A stretch of DNA of 64,000 bases from Bolinopsis microptera (Eukaryota > Ctenophora > Tentaculata > Lobata > Bolinopsidae), in NCBI RefSeq assembly GCF_026151205.1, contig NC_087075.1, forward strand, positions 13,777,628-13,841,627, given 5' to 3'. The position numbers were made by a program, and so were the translations under genes. Position 1 is the stretch's first letter; each line of letters starts with the position of its first letter. Under the pieces are notes generated by a model, which had not been told where the DNA came from, did not search any database, and saw nothing but the letters and a program-made list of their open reading frames with translations. Positions 47,001 through 56,986 of the stretch are shown here, in pieces.

Positions 47001-50000
47001 CTTTAAGAGTTTCTGTACTGCAAGCTTTCAAAACTGTTGAACATCCGCATTCAGGTTGATTGTATATGCGAACATCAGAAGACACTCCAAACGCGTCCCC
47101 CTTAAATCTTGAAAGACGAGATTTTGTTGATAAAGTGCTTCTTCCTCCATTGAGCGTGAGTGTCTCAAAAGACCGGAAGGATAGTGTTCCATATTTATCT
47201 GTTGATATCGTTTCTCCATCATCACAATCATCAACTCCAGGTTCTACCTCATAAGCTAAGTCGTCCTCGTCCTCGAGGCATCCAGCTTCATCATCTACAG
47301 CTTCCCAAGAAAGTTCTTGGCCATGGACGATTGGCTTCCCACTCCGTTCTTCAGGATCTGCGACTGCGGCGAACACAGGGAAATTGTTTCTTTTCCCTTC
47401 TCGAATGCAGTCCCTCGATGCCCTGTCCAGCGTTTTTGCCAACTTGCCTAGGCTTATCATACCACCAGTCCATTTTACTCGTTCTGCTTTCTGGCCTGTA
47501 GATTTAACCTTTTTGAGGTGAACTGTAGGATGCAAAACTGTACTTCCACGTGCATGTGCAATTGCAGATGTGTCTTCATGTAATGATAAAGCACTGTACA
47601 CATTCTTTCTCTCCATTCCATGGGCCATAGTTATCGCATCCATATATCTTGAGCGACCAGATGAAAAAGAAACCCGAATAAATGCAAACAGCTGCTCATT
47701 CTGATCACTTCCAAGGTAATAAGTGACGATTTCAGCATTAGGGAATTGCTTCTTCAGCAGAGTTAAATACAAAACAAGACCGTCACAAGTACATATAATA
47801 TCAAGGTACGTCTGATTTCTACTTCTCTTTCAAAGTAACGAAAAATGTTTTTTCTCAAACAGTTCCATCTTTATTATACTTTATAGTTTAGAGTCTAATT
47901 TGGCATGATATCAGATCATGTGATATTACATGGCCCCATGGAGAGCATTGCCAGAGCAATTGGCCAGAGAGCTCCATAGAAGTAAGGGGCCTACTCTAGC
48001 CAACAGCTCTAATACATTTCCTTCCTCAACTTCATTTTCTTCATCTAACTGCTGCTGCTGCTCAGCAACTACTTGACAGCTGGCACAGTGACAATTGTCT
48101 GCGTAGTGTATCTGTTAGCCTCAATTTTGCCTCAAGGAGGGAAGGTAGCCTCAATCCAACCTCACATAAGTTTCGATAAAGTCTCAATAACCTTCGAGCT
48201 ACAATTACAAGTTTTATAGTGGGTCTATAACATGTTTCCGTACATTAAAGTTAAAACTTAAAATGCGGCTGAATCATTTATTAGCCTCATTTTGGCCTCC
48301 TACAAGAAGACTCTGCGATTTCTGAAATGTTGAGCTTGAAGAGGATGAATAAATTTTTATTGTTGACACATTAGATAGTCACAATACCGAACATGCTCGA
48401 AAATATATACAAAAGTATACTTGTTAGCCTCATTTCACCCTCTCACAAGGTGGTTAGCCTCATTTTCACCTCGAAAATTTGAAGCTTAAATACCGATTAA
48501 ATATAATCCCAAGGAATTTCATGTGCAACATGGATATCAAGTAACGTGTGAGCTGTTAACTTGTTTCCGTACATTAAAGTTAAAATGCGGTTGAATTATT
48601 TATTAGCCTCATTTTGGCCTCCTACAAGTAGACTCGGCGATTTCTGAAATGTTGAGTTTGAAGAGGATGAATCAATCTTTATTGTTGACATATTAGATAG
48701 TCACAATACCGAACCAACTCGAAAATATACACAAAAGTATACTAGTTAGCCTCATTTCACCCTCTCAAAAGGTGGTTAGCCTCATTTTCACCTCGAATAT
48801 TTAAAGCTTAGATCTCGATCAAGTATAATCACTATGGATTATACTTGCAACTTGGATATCATGGACGTAACATGAGAAAGTTCTTTTTTGAAAGTGGTGA
48901 GGCTAATTTGTTAGCCTCAATTAGTCAATTGTCCCTCGCAGTTAAATCACTCCTACTGAGTCTAGTGAGTGAGCTAGGAGGTCGCCGAACATCTCATTTT
49001 AAAGCCGTATCGATTTTCTATGCGCATACCAAAAATCAAATGCGTAACTAAAACAGAAATGAAATTACAGAAGATTTAAATTTTTTGTCAAAAAACGAAC
49101 TTTTAGGGGTGTTTCTAATGACCAGGGTCAGTACAATAAATAGAGATAAAGGTGGACAGTACTAGTGGGGTGCAGACTATTCGTTATTAAATTCTCAGTT
49201 CAAAGTTTTAAAATTTCATATTTCGAATGGCATAGAATGGAGAAGAATGGCATAAAAATCATCAAATGGCATAGAAATTTCATGGCATAAATGGAAATTT
49301 TGTTTGGCCAATTCTCCATTATGCCATTTATGCCATTGGTACCCCCCCCCCCCCTACTTAATGAAAATTACTTTACTAAAAGTTTACTAATTAACGCTAA
49401 TTGTACATTAATTAATCTAATTGTAGTATACCTGTCATGAAGTCCGAGGTAACGAAGGGCCGAAGAACTATCGAGTGCTTTGTCGAGGGGTCATGACGAC
49501 TTGCTCTGACGGTAAACAGTATATAATTATCTGTAATTAGTTAATTACTTGAGCTGATTAGTAATAAGGTAGTTATTTTAGTTTAAAATTAATTAGTTTA
49601 TTAAGTTAGTTTATTAATTATTAGATTAATTAAGTGAATTAATCAATTAGTTATGCGGTTTGCTCTTAAATTGTCGCAACTGAGATTAGAAGAAGACGAA
49701 CAATAGGTAAGCGAGATGTTCTGAACCTAAAAATAAATTATGTTAATAATGTTATCGTTGAATGGTTATTGGTTATAGTCACGTGGTTATAGTCAGAGAG
49801 ATATTTACCGGTCAAAGTGGAGAGGAAGGAGCACTACTGGCATCTGACTGACCAGTTTCAGAGCGTCGTGCTGTCTCAACATGTCCATAGCGGCACTGTC
49901 TGCTTCCTGAGTGATCAGTGATCACGTGACATTAGTTCCACTTCAATTTCATCATTAACATAATTTGTGACGTCACAATACATTTTTAATATTATATGAC

Positions 50001-53000
50001 GTCACGAGGGACTATGATGACGTCACTTACCCTGAGTCTAGAGATAGCACCGGGGTTAAGGAGTGTTGGTGTTATGTCACGTACTGGTCCCTCAATCTTG
50101 TCACCGAACACGAAACAGCATCTGGACAGTGTGGAGGTTAGATGATCGGCCAACAATTATAACATTACCCCCCCCCCCCCTCCCCCTGATTTTTCCGATT
50201 TTTCCGACCTCACAAAATGTACAAAATTATAATAATAATATAATGATTGAATAATATAATCTTTAGATATATAAATAATAAATATTATTTAGACTATAAA
50301 ATAACCTGTTAACATTAGGACAGAGCATTGTGACTAGCTTCGTGAGATGACTGAGGACATCCCACTTAACTTGAGCTCCTGTTTCACAACTGAAGGCTGC
50401 AGCGTAACTGTACGTCCTCCCGTCACCCTGGACAGTGGAGAAGGTTAATTGATTAATTAATTAGTGAATTAGTTAATTAATTAACTGATTAACTGTATGT
50501 TCTCCCCAGCTGATAAGTTAGGATTTACCTGTACCCCCACAGTTCTGACGGGCAGTAACACTGGGTATATTCTAGGATTTACCTGGACCCCCACAGTTCT
50601 GACGGGCAGTAACACTGGGTATATTCTAGGATTTACCTGGACCCCCACAGTTCTGACGGGCAGTAACACTGGGTATATTCTAGGATTTACCTGGACCCCC
50701 ACAGTTCTGACGGGCAGTAACACTGGGTATATTCTAGGATTTACCTGGACCCCCACAGTTCTGACGGGCAGTAACACTGGGTATATTCTAGGATTTACCT
50801 GTACCCCCACAGTTCTGACGGGCAGTAACACTGGGTATATTCTAGGATTTACCTGTACCCCCACAGTTCTGACGGGCAGTAACACTGGGTATATTCTAGG
50901 ATTTACCTGGACCCCCACAGTTCTGACGGGCAGTAACACTGGGTATATTCTAGGATTTACCTGGACCCCCACAGTTCTGACGGGCAGTAACACTGGGTAT
51001 ATTCTAGGATTTACCTGGACCCCCACAGTTCTGACGGGCAGTAACACTGGGTATATTCTAGGATTTACCTGTACCCCCACAGTTCTGACGGGCAGTAACA
51101 CTGGGTATATTCTAGGATTTACCTGGACCCCCACAGTTCTGACGGGCAGTAACACTGGGTATATTCTAGGATTTACCTGGACCCCCACAGTTCTGACGGG
51201 CAGTAACACTGGGTATATTCTAGGATTTACCTGGACCCCCACAGTTCTGACGGGCAGTAACACTGGGTATATTCTAGGATTTACCTGGACCCCCACAGTT
51301 CTGACGGGCAGTAACACTGGGTATATTCTAGGATTTACCTGGACCCCCACAGTTCTGACGGGCAGTAACACTGGGTATATTCTAGGATTTACCTGTACCC
51401 CCACAGTTCTGACGGGCAGTAACACTGGGTATATTCTAGGATTTACCTGTACCCCCACAGTTCTGACGGGCAGTAACACTGGGTATATTCTAGGATTTAC
51501 CTGGACCCCCACAGTTCTGACGGGCAGTAACACTGGGTATATTCTAGGATTTACCTGTACCCCCACAGTTCTGACGGGCAGTAACACTGGGTATATTCTA
51601 GGATTTACCTGGACCCCCACAGTCCTGACGGGCAGTAACACTGGGTATATTCTAGAATTTACCTGTACCCCCACAGTTCTGACGGGCAGTAACACTGGGT
51701 ATATTCTAGGATGGTCCTTTAAACTGATCAGGAATTCCCTCTTAGCGTCCGTCAGCTGGGCCTCTAAGCTATTTAACATCTGAGATTGCTGAGGAGAGAA
51801 AAAGGTGTTTCTGTTATTAATTGGTTAATAAAAAAGAGAGAAAATTTGTCATACCTATATTTGTAAAAGCAAAAGTATGCCTTGTTTGAATCTTCCCCCA
51901 TAAAATAACTATAATATTTATTTTAAATGGAAGTTCATTAAATGACTATCCTTCATGAAAACAGAAAACAGAAAACAAAAACAAAAACAAAAAACAGAAA
52001 ACAGAAACAGAAAACAGAAAACAGAAAACAGAAAACAGAAACCAACAGTGGTTCGAAGTCGATGATAGGAGCAGATAAGGTTGAGACGGTTGTTAAAGTC
52101 GTTATAATTCTCCAAATACCAAGGGTAAAGGTCCAACTGACATATTATCCTGGGACCCAAACCTGGACCTGACAAGTTTTTAATAGTTAATATAGTTAAT
52201 ATAGTTAATATAGTTAATATAGTTAATATAGTTAATATAGTTAATATAGTTAATATAGTTAATATAGTTAATATAGTTAATATAGTTAATATAGTTAATA
52301 TAGTTAATATAGTTAATATAATAGTTAATATAGTTAATATAGTTAATATAGTTAATATAGTTAATATATAGTTAATATAGTTAATATAGTTAATATAGTT
52401 AATATAGTTAATATAGTTAAGGGGACATACACCAAAAGCTTTTTTGCCCTGGCCCTGCTGTTAACGTCATATTAAGAAAGTATACATAAAAACAATAAGA
52501 TTTGATACATTAAAAATTATTTTTGAGGACCCGCACTTTCGAAAAAATTATTATTTTCTTTTTCGAAAATTTTGGAAATTTTGAGAAGTCTGTCACTGTA
52601 ATACCGATATTTCGGTCATCTTAAAAGTCTTTTGGCTGTTTTTGTTACTGAAGATTACTTACAATCCGTACAAGAAATCCACGAAAGGATTATATAATTG
52701 AACAATATATGACGAAGTTACAGACCAAACAAGGTCGAAAAATAAAAATTGAAATTTTTGTAAAAATCAAAGTTGTATATTTTACCATTCACCCAGGTCA
52801 TAAGATATCGCTTCAAAAATTCTTGTGAGTGTAGCTGATGATCATATACAACTTTGTGGAACAGGATTTCTCTCAATTTTGAGTTTTAAGGTATGAAATG
52901 TGGCCTCAAACGACTTAGTAAAATTCATCGTAAAAAGGGCCAAACATGGCAGATTTAAGGATTAAAATGCCTATAACTCACAAAGTATCAGTTTTTTTGA

Positions 53001-56000
53001 AATAATTGTTACAGAATCGTAATCAGCTTGAAAAGACGAATCTTTTAGTACCAATTATGTGATTTTAGAAGACAAATTGTCTTAAATAATTTTCTAGCTC
53101 GAACACAAGGGTCCCCCCTTGTATAAATTTTGTACAAATTGTACACATTTTTTTACAAATTTTGTGTCTTTAACTATTATAAATTTGGTACTAAAAGATT
53201 CGTCTTACCAAGCTGATTACGATCCTGTAAAAATTATTTCAAAAAAACTGATACTTTTTGAGTTATAAGCATTTTAAGACTTAAATCTGCCATGTTTGGC
53301 CCTTTTTACGATGAATTTTACTAAGTCGTTTGAGGCCACATTTCATACCTTAAAACTCAAAATTGAGAGAAATCCTGTTCCACAAAGTTGTATATGATCA
53401 TCAGCTACACTCACAAGAATTTTTGAAGCGATATCTTATGACCTGGGTGAATGGTAAAATATACAACTTTGATTTTTACAAAAATTTCAATTTTGCTTCT
53501 CTCGACCTTGTTTGGCCTGTAACTTCGCCATCTATATTTTCATTATAAAATCCTTTGAAGGGCTTCTTGTACGGATTGTAAATAATGTTCAGTTAAAAAA
53601 TCAGTCAATAAACGTTTAAAATGACCGAAATATCGGTATTACAGTGACAGACTTCTCAAAATTTCCAAAAATTTCGAAAAAGAAAATATTTATTTTTTCG
53701 AAAGTGCGGGTCCTCAAAAATAATTTTTAATGTATCAAATCTTATTGTTCTTATGTATACTTTCTTAATATGACGTTAACAGCAGGGCCAGGGCATAAAA
53801 GCTTTTGGTGTATGTCCCCTTAATATAGTTAATATAGTTAATATAGTTAATATAGTTAATATAGTTAATATAGTTAATATAGTTAATATAGTTAATATAG
53901 TTAATATAGTTAATATATAGTTAATATAGTTAATATAGTTAATATAGTTAATATAGTTAATATAGTTAATATAGTTAATATAGTTAATGTAGTTAATATT
54001 TGTTAAGTTGGTAAACTAAATAGGCTGTTGAAAGTATAGTTGGTTTGATAGATGTTTGGTATATATAATACTGAATGATTATTATTCGTTCCAAAAATTA
54101 CCACATCGGGCCCATCAGATTGGTTATACCATGTACTTAAAAAGATCGATATAATAAGAATTTCGCCGCAGTTAAACCACGCACGATCAATTTTCCCTAC
54201 GATGTACTTGTATACCTTTAATTCTTTTGAGTGAAAAGTGTTACTGGAAAAAAGTGCAACATATTTACATAATATGTTATTTATAAATGAGTGGGATTCG
54301 TGCATGGTAAAAATTGACGATTTATTTGACCAATGTAAGAATGTAGCGCCGCGCATCAACAATAAATGAATCCAGAAGATTGCGGAAAATAACTTTGCGA
54401 AGGAGGAATTTCACTGTAATTAATTAACACATGGCTAGCGTCGCGCGCAGCATAACAGACGCTTCCTATACACATAATGATAGTATAGGGGAGTGGTCTA
54501 TATTGCGAAGGAGCAGACTTTTGTCATCAACGCAGGTCCATCGGGCCACCTCATATATCCAAACCCGAATACTTATTCCCAACGATCTTTTTGCCTTCGG
54601 CAAGAGTAGGGAAAAAAATTCATTACAACACTTGTCTAATACATTACCTGGGAAAGGGTGTCTGTTAACTAGTTCAGCTGGAAGGCTCAATTCTCTCCCT
54701 AGTTCCCTAACCTCATCCTTATAAAATGTTCTCAGAGGCTCTATTATTTTCCCCTGAAAGATGTACTTAATTAAACAAAACAAAGCTGTTTTCCATAAAT
54801 TATCCCCAAATAGGAAGAAAAATCCTTGAAATTAATAATATAGCACATGTTACTAATATTAGTAATAATAAATATTTTTATAAATTCTTTAGGTCGCGAA
54901 CAATACCTTACCGCATTCCTGAACTCCCTAGCAAGAGGACTGTCATTGTGATGAGTTTTAATGGTGTCAGCCATGGAAGAGGATAGTTTAGACCCGGACT
55001 CTATAAGATCAGGAGCTAAGGTTCCTTGAGCCAGAACAAACTTGTCTTTGTCAAGATCGTTTAGCAACTCCGACATTATCTAGGGTTTTAATTATGAATT
55101 AGTTAAATAATCAAAAGCAATCCAAGGTTATTGTTTTGTCTGATTGAACTTTGAAGTCGATGAATACTTGCCAGTTGCCAAACAGTGAGCCATTTGCTTC
55201 AAGAATAAAATTAAACATCATTGTAAAAAGAAGCGAATAAGGGAAATAACGACAATATAAATTTAATATAAGATCAAACATACAAGATAATTAATGTAAC
55301 AAACTGATCATACCTGCATAAAGACATCTCCAATGATCCTCCTCTTCTGCTCAGGATCCACCACAGTGTTCAAACACTCACTCAGCTGAGCGTTCTTACA
55401 TCCCTCCAGGTGCACCCACGTCTTACCGTTTAGGAACCTATACGCGCAATCAACACCTGAAATAGGAAGGATTTAGGAACCTGTACGCGCAATAACACCT
55501 GAAATAGGGGGGATTTAGGAACCTGTACGCGCAATCAACACCTAAAATAGGGGGGATTTAGGAACCTGTACGCGCAATCAACACCTAAAATAGGGAGGAT
55601 TTAAGAACCTGAACGTAAAATAGTTATAAAAGAGTCCTAAGAAGCTTGTAGCCCAGGACCCTATCCTTAACTCTGATCCCAACCCTAATCATAACTCTAA
55701 TCCCATACCAAAACCTTCACTCTAACTCTACTGAGGCTCTGGGAAGCAAGGTCAAAAGGAAATCGCGGCACGTGCGGAATCGCGTGAGTTAAAGGAAATA
55801 ACCCTCATGAGTTATTTCCTTTAACTCAGAGGGTAAAGGAAATAATTTTTCCCATTCTCTACGACAAATTTGTTAAGTGAGATTTGGAACAATGGGAACA
55901 TTGATCAATTGTTAAGACAGTTGACAATTAATCTATATTATAACTTTATAGCATACCTTTGCGAACACAATATGGACAAAAACTCATGAGGGTAAAGGAA

Positions 56001-56644
56001 ATAATTCTACGAACATAGTTTATATACATACATTATTATTTGATTGTTTCACACTTTTCACATTTCATAATTTTATTACTAGGTGGAGATGATGTTATTG
56101 AGACTTTGGGCGGCCAAAAAACTCCTGTTCTGAAAGTTGTCCTTTGTACTTGTTTCACTGACCCACGCTTTTTAGCATTTATACATTTCGGCCCATTTTA
56201 TATGTTTGTTCGAATTGCTGTACATTTGTATACTTGCTATTTTGTAAAAGTTTCAAATCAAATCAAATCAATAGTGAAAAACTTATACAAAGGATGCCAT
56301 AATGCTGGCAACAGTAACCACCTCTGCATCTGAGTCGTACACACAAACCAACTAGCAAGTCATAATTACATTTACCCTACAAACCAGTCCACCCCTAATT
56401 CATAATTCTATTCGTGCAAAAACATTATCTTTCGCTGCGATTTTTTGAGATTTTGGCCTAAATAATCGCGGTTTTCTTTTGTCCTTGCTGGGAAGCAATG
56501 TTCCGAGGCAGGAAAATGGGTACCACCAGCAGACTCACGTTTTACATCAAGACCGAGGGCCTTCAGCGCTTTGACCACCAGAGTGCTTTCATTCTTACGC
56601 ATCAGCCCATTGTCAATGTGTATAGCTAGGACACGTCCAGCACC
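44007..56644 (-). CDS. GMPS: GMP synthase (glutamine-hydrolysing), C-terminal two-thirds, multi-exon
   Basis: GMP synthase converts XMP to GMP using ATP and glutamine. Exons recognised (5' to 3'): 56539-56644, 55314-55456, 54912-55079, 54648-54753, 51663-51788, 50306-50427, 50031-50121, 49809-49906, 49432-49505, 44325-44391, 44007-44079. Diagnostic peptides are [113 protein letters not shown] and the terminal KPPGTTEWE. The N-terminal glutaminase domain and the SGGVDS P-loop exon are not found before 56644; they may lie beyond the divergent glycosyltransferase gene. An exon for the G-L-A-I-R-V segment, expected between 51788 and 54648, was also not found. That intron is occupied by repeats, so the gene may be disrupted or misassembled. 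Confidence 0.93.
44080..44324. other. Last GMPS intron, purine-rich
   Basis: A GA-rich tract (44115-44200, GGAAAGGAGGGGGAAAGGAG-like) fills much of this short intron. On the transcribed strand it is a polypyrimidine stretch upstream of the last acceptor. Confidence 0.6.
44801..45217 (-). CDS. Small secreted cysteine-rich protein nested in a GMPS intron
   Basis: A single-exon frame of 138 aa from the Met at 45217, giving the signal peptide [17 protein letters not shown]. The frame is open 11 codons further to a Met at 45250. The mature part has about eight cysteines, including C-P-V-C near its start and C-Y-Y-S-S-E-T-C near the end, with a Pro-rich middle. I recognise no family. The gene lies within the 5-kb penultimate GMPS intron on the same strand, so it would need its own promoter. 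Composition (GC higher than the flanks) and a plausible signal peptide argue that it is real. Confidence 0.6.
   Translation of the reverse strand: MFCLLSLFLSVATAIEPVPVTNSPVIVATSTVCPVCRDYSALIIKYTSSYPRITLPFPPTIIRSCVRTLGSPYNTPCSDGKVCKIFNAWRWTEVDHVTYEDEDVTQIGCYYSSETCETEFAGFQCSAFLYSSLLKNDG
45251..46440. other. Intronic DNA (GMPS), no feature supported
   Basis: AT-rich, non-coding. The remark about a GCACCGCCCAGT-like motif at about 45845, shared with 40345-40365, is the only repeat link seen. Confidence 0.4.
46840..47815 (-). CDS. Transposase-like C-terminal fragment of the 2.9-kb element
   Basis: A frame of ~325 codons, open from a probable acceptor (ATCAG|ACGTACC at ~47815) to the stop. Its start carries [14 protein letters not shown], which resembles the S-Q-D-x-x-E-x-x-F-x-x-I-R motif found near the C-terminus of several cut-and-paste transposases, including P-like ones. 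An acidic stretch ([12 protein letters not shown]) and a Cys-rich C-terminus (PECGC...C...C-P-M-K-Y-Y-C) follow. No initiator ATG exists in this exon, so upstream exons are needed. I could not find a catalytic DDE core, which may be lost. Assignment is by context (inside inverted repeats) and one motif. Confidence 0.5.
48234..48845. repeat. 329-bp tandem duplication inside the transposon
   Basis: Two copies begin GTTTCCGTACATTAAAGTTA at 48234 and 48563. Both carry several TTAGCCTCATTTT(GG/CA)CCTC motifs at matching positions. Similar AGCCTCAATTTTGCCTC motifs extend from 48116 and to 48925, so the GCCTCA unit itself is a short interspersed repeat. Confidence 0.85.
50523..51710 (-). repeat. 54-bp minisatellite of 22 copies spanning a GMPS 5' splice site
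   Basis: Each unit equals the end of the GMPS exon plus its donor. On the minus strand it codes [18 protein letters not shown] (18 aa), and every copy holds CAG|GTAAAT. Donors occur at exactly 54-bp intervals from 51663 down to 50529, which gives 22. No stop interrupts the frame. Copies are almost identical, the main variant being GTC or GTA before CAG (both Val). The first copy is continuous with genuine GMPS exon sequence ([20 protein letters not shown]). The long plus-strand frame is a mirror artefact. Confidence 0.95.
51950..52050. repeat. AAAACAG-type short repeat in GMPS intron
   Basis: About 14 units of AAAACAG/AAAACA/GAAACAG. The minus strand is a TTTTCTGTTT polypyrimidine run. Confidence 0.85.
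52180..52420. repeat. 9-bp minisatellite (TAGTTAATA), left part
   Basis: About 26 copies of TAGTTAATA interrupted once by a 3-4 bp slip. It continues as the same array after the palindromic element (53820-53998), so the element inserted into it. Confidence 0.95.
52421..53819. mobile_element. 1.4-kb long-palindrome (foldback) element with TTAA target duplication
   Basis: Two arms of about 645 bp (52421-53065, ~53175-53819), highly similar and inverted, flank a ~110-bp core. Ends are GGGGACATACACCAAAAGC and its complement. TTAA lies on both sides (52417-52420, 53820-53823). TTAA is the target of piggyBac- and Kolobok-type transposases. The element is non-coding. If transcribed within the GMPS pre-mRNA it would form a near-perfect dsRNA hairpin. 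Confidence 0.88.
53820..54000. repeat. 9-bp minisatellite (TAGTTAATA), right part
   Basis: About 19 further copies of the same unit as 52180-52420, ending in one TAGTTAATG variant and TTTGTTAAG. Confidence 0.95.
55440..55612 (-). repeat. 43-bp repeat carrying a GMPS 3' splice site and exon start (~4 copies)
   Basis: On the minus strand each unit reads CCTATTTTAG|GTGTTGATTG + CGCGTACAGGTTCCTAAATC. This is the acceptor and the first ~25 bp of the GMPS exon whose genuine copy ends at 55456. Extra copies lie upstream of the authentic acceptor in the intron, each with its own TTTTAG|GT. Two copies read TTTCAG, the others TTTTAG. Confidence 0.85.
55613..56538. other. GMPS intron with CCCTAA-like decay and short repeats
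   Basis: Degenerate CCCTAATC/AACTCTAATCC runs lie at 55670-55735. A GAGGGTAAAGGAAATAA motif is repeated near 55840 and 55988. The frame at 56040-56333 is probably not real. Confidence 0.45.
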
Positions 56645-56986
56645 TGTAATTGTTAGTGTCATTTGTATAATAATTATAGTTATTACTATTATAATAATAG
56701 TGTGGAACCCTCACGCAGTTAACGTTTGTACTATAATAGTATAACATGCTGTAATGTTAATGTGTGCAATGTATGGTAAAGTATTGAATATTGGTGCTCT
56801 GCAAATAAGCGAAACACGAAAACAGACATCTTTTAATGTTGTGCAGTTTCATTTGTTTGACTAGATATATGCTATAATCTTCTTTAAATTGAACTTAAAT
56901 TATTGAACTTGAATCGGACTCAAATTGAATTTGAATTAAACTAAAATCTTTAAATTAAAAGGATCATAGGTACTTATTTCAGCGAC
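56645..56986. promoter_or_regulatory. Short divergent interval between GMPS exons and the GT31 gene
   Basis: About 340 bp separate the most 5' GMPS exon found from the GT31 start codon. It holds no GMPS exon. TTATTTCAG|CGACATG just before the GT31 ATG suggests a 5'UTR intron end at 56981. Confidence 0.35.

Larger units (their letters stand above)
46449..49350. mobile_element. 2.9-kb DNA transposon with 8-bp target duplication, inside a GMPS intron
   Basis: The terminal inverted repeats are (G)7TACCAATGGCATA on the left and TATGCCATTGGTA(C)9 on the right. The 8-bp direct repeat CCCCTACT flanks both ends (46441-46448, 49351-49358). A ~100-bp sub-terminal block (AATGGCATAGAATGGAGAAG...GGCCAATTCTCCATT) is present in direct orientation at 46459-46556 and 49227-49320. 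It encodes the transposase-like frame at 46840-47815 and contains a 329-bp tandem duplication. An 8-bp duplication is shared by hAT, P and Merlin-type elements. The superfamily is not settled. Confidence 0.8.

Noticed and set aside
50497-51783. A 428-aa plus-strand open frame of 18-residue repeats
   Set aside because: It is the complement of the GMPS-derived 54-bp array; the minus strand carries the recognisable enzyme sequence and splice sites.
54466-54783. [12 protein letters not shown] as the missing GMPS G-L-A-I-R-V exon
   Set aside because: No acceptor gives the required phase after the H-P-F-P-G exon; the in-phase reading meets a stop soon after.
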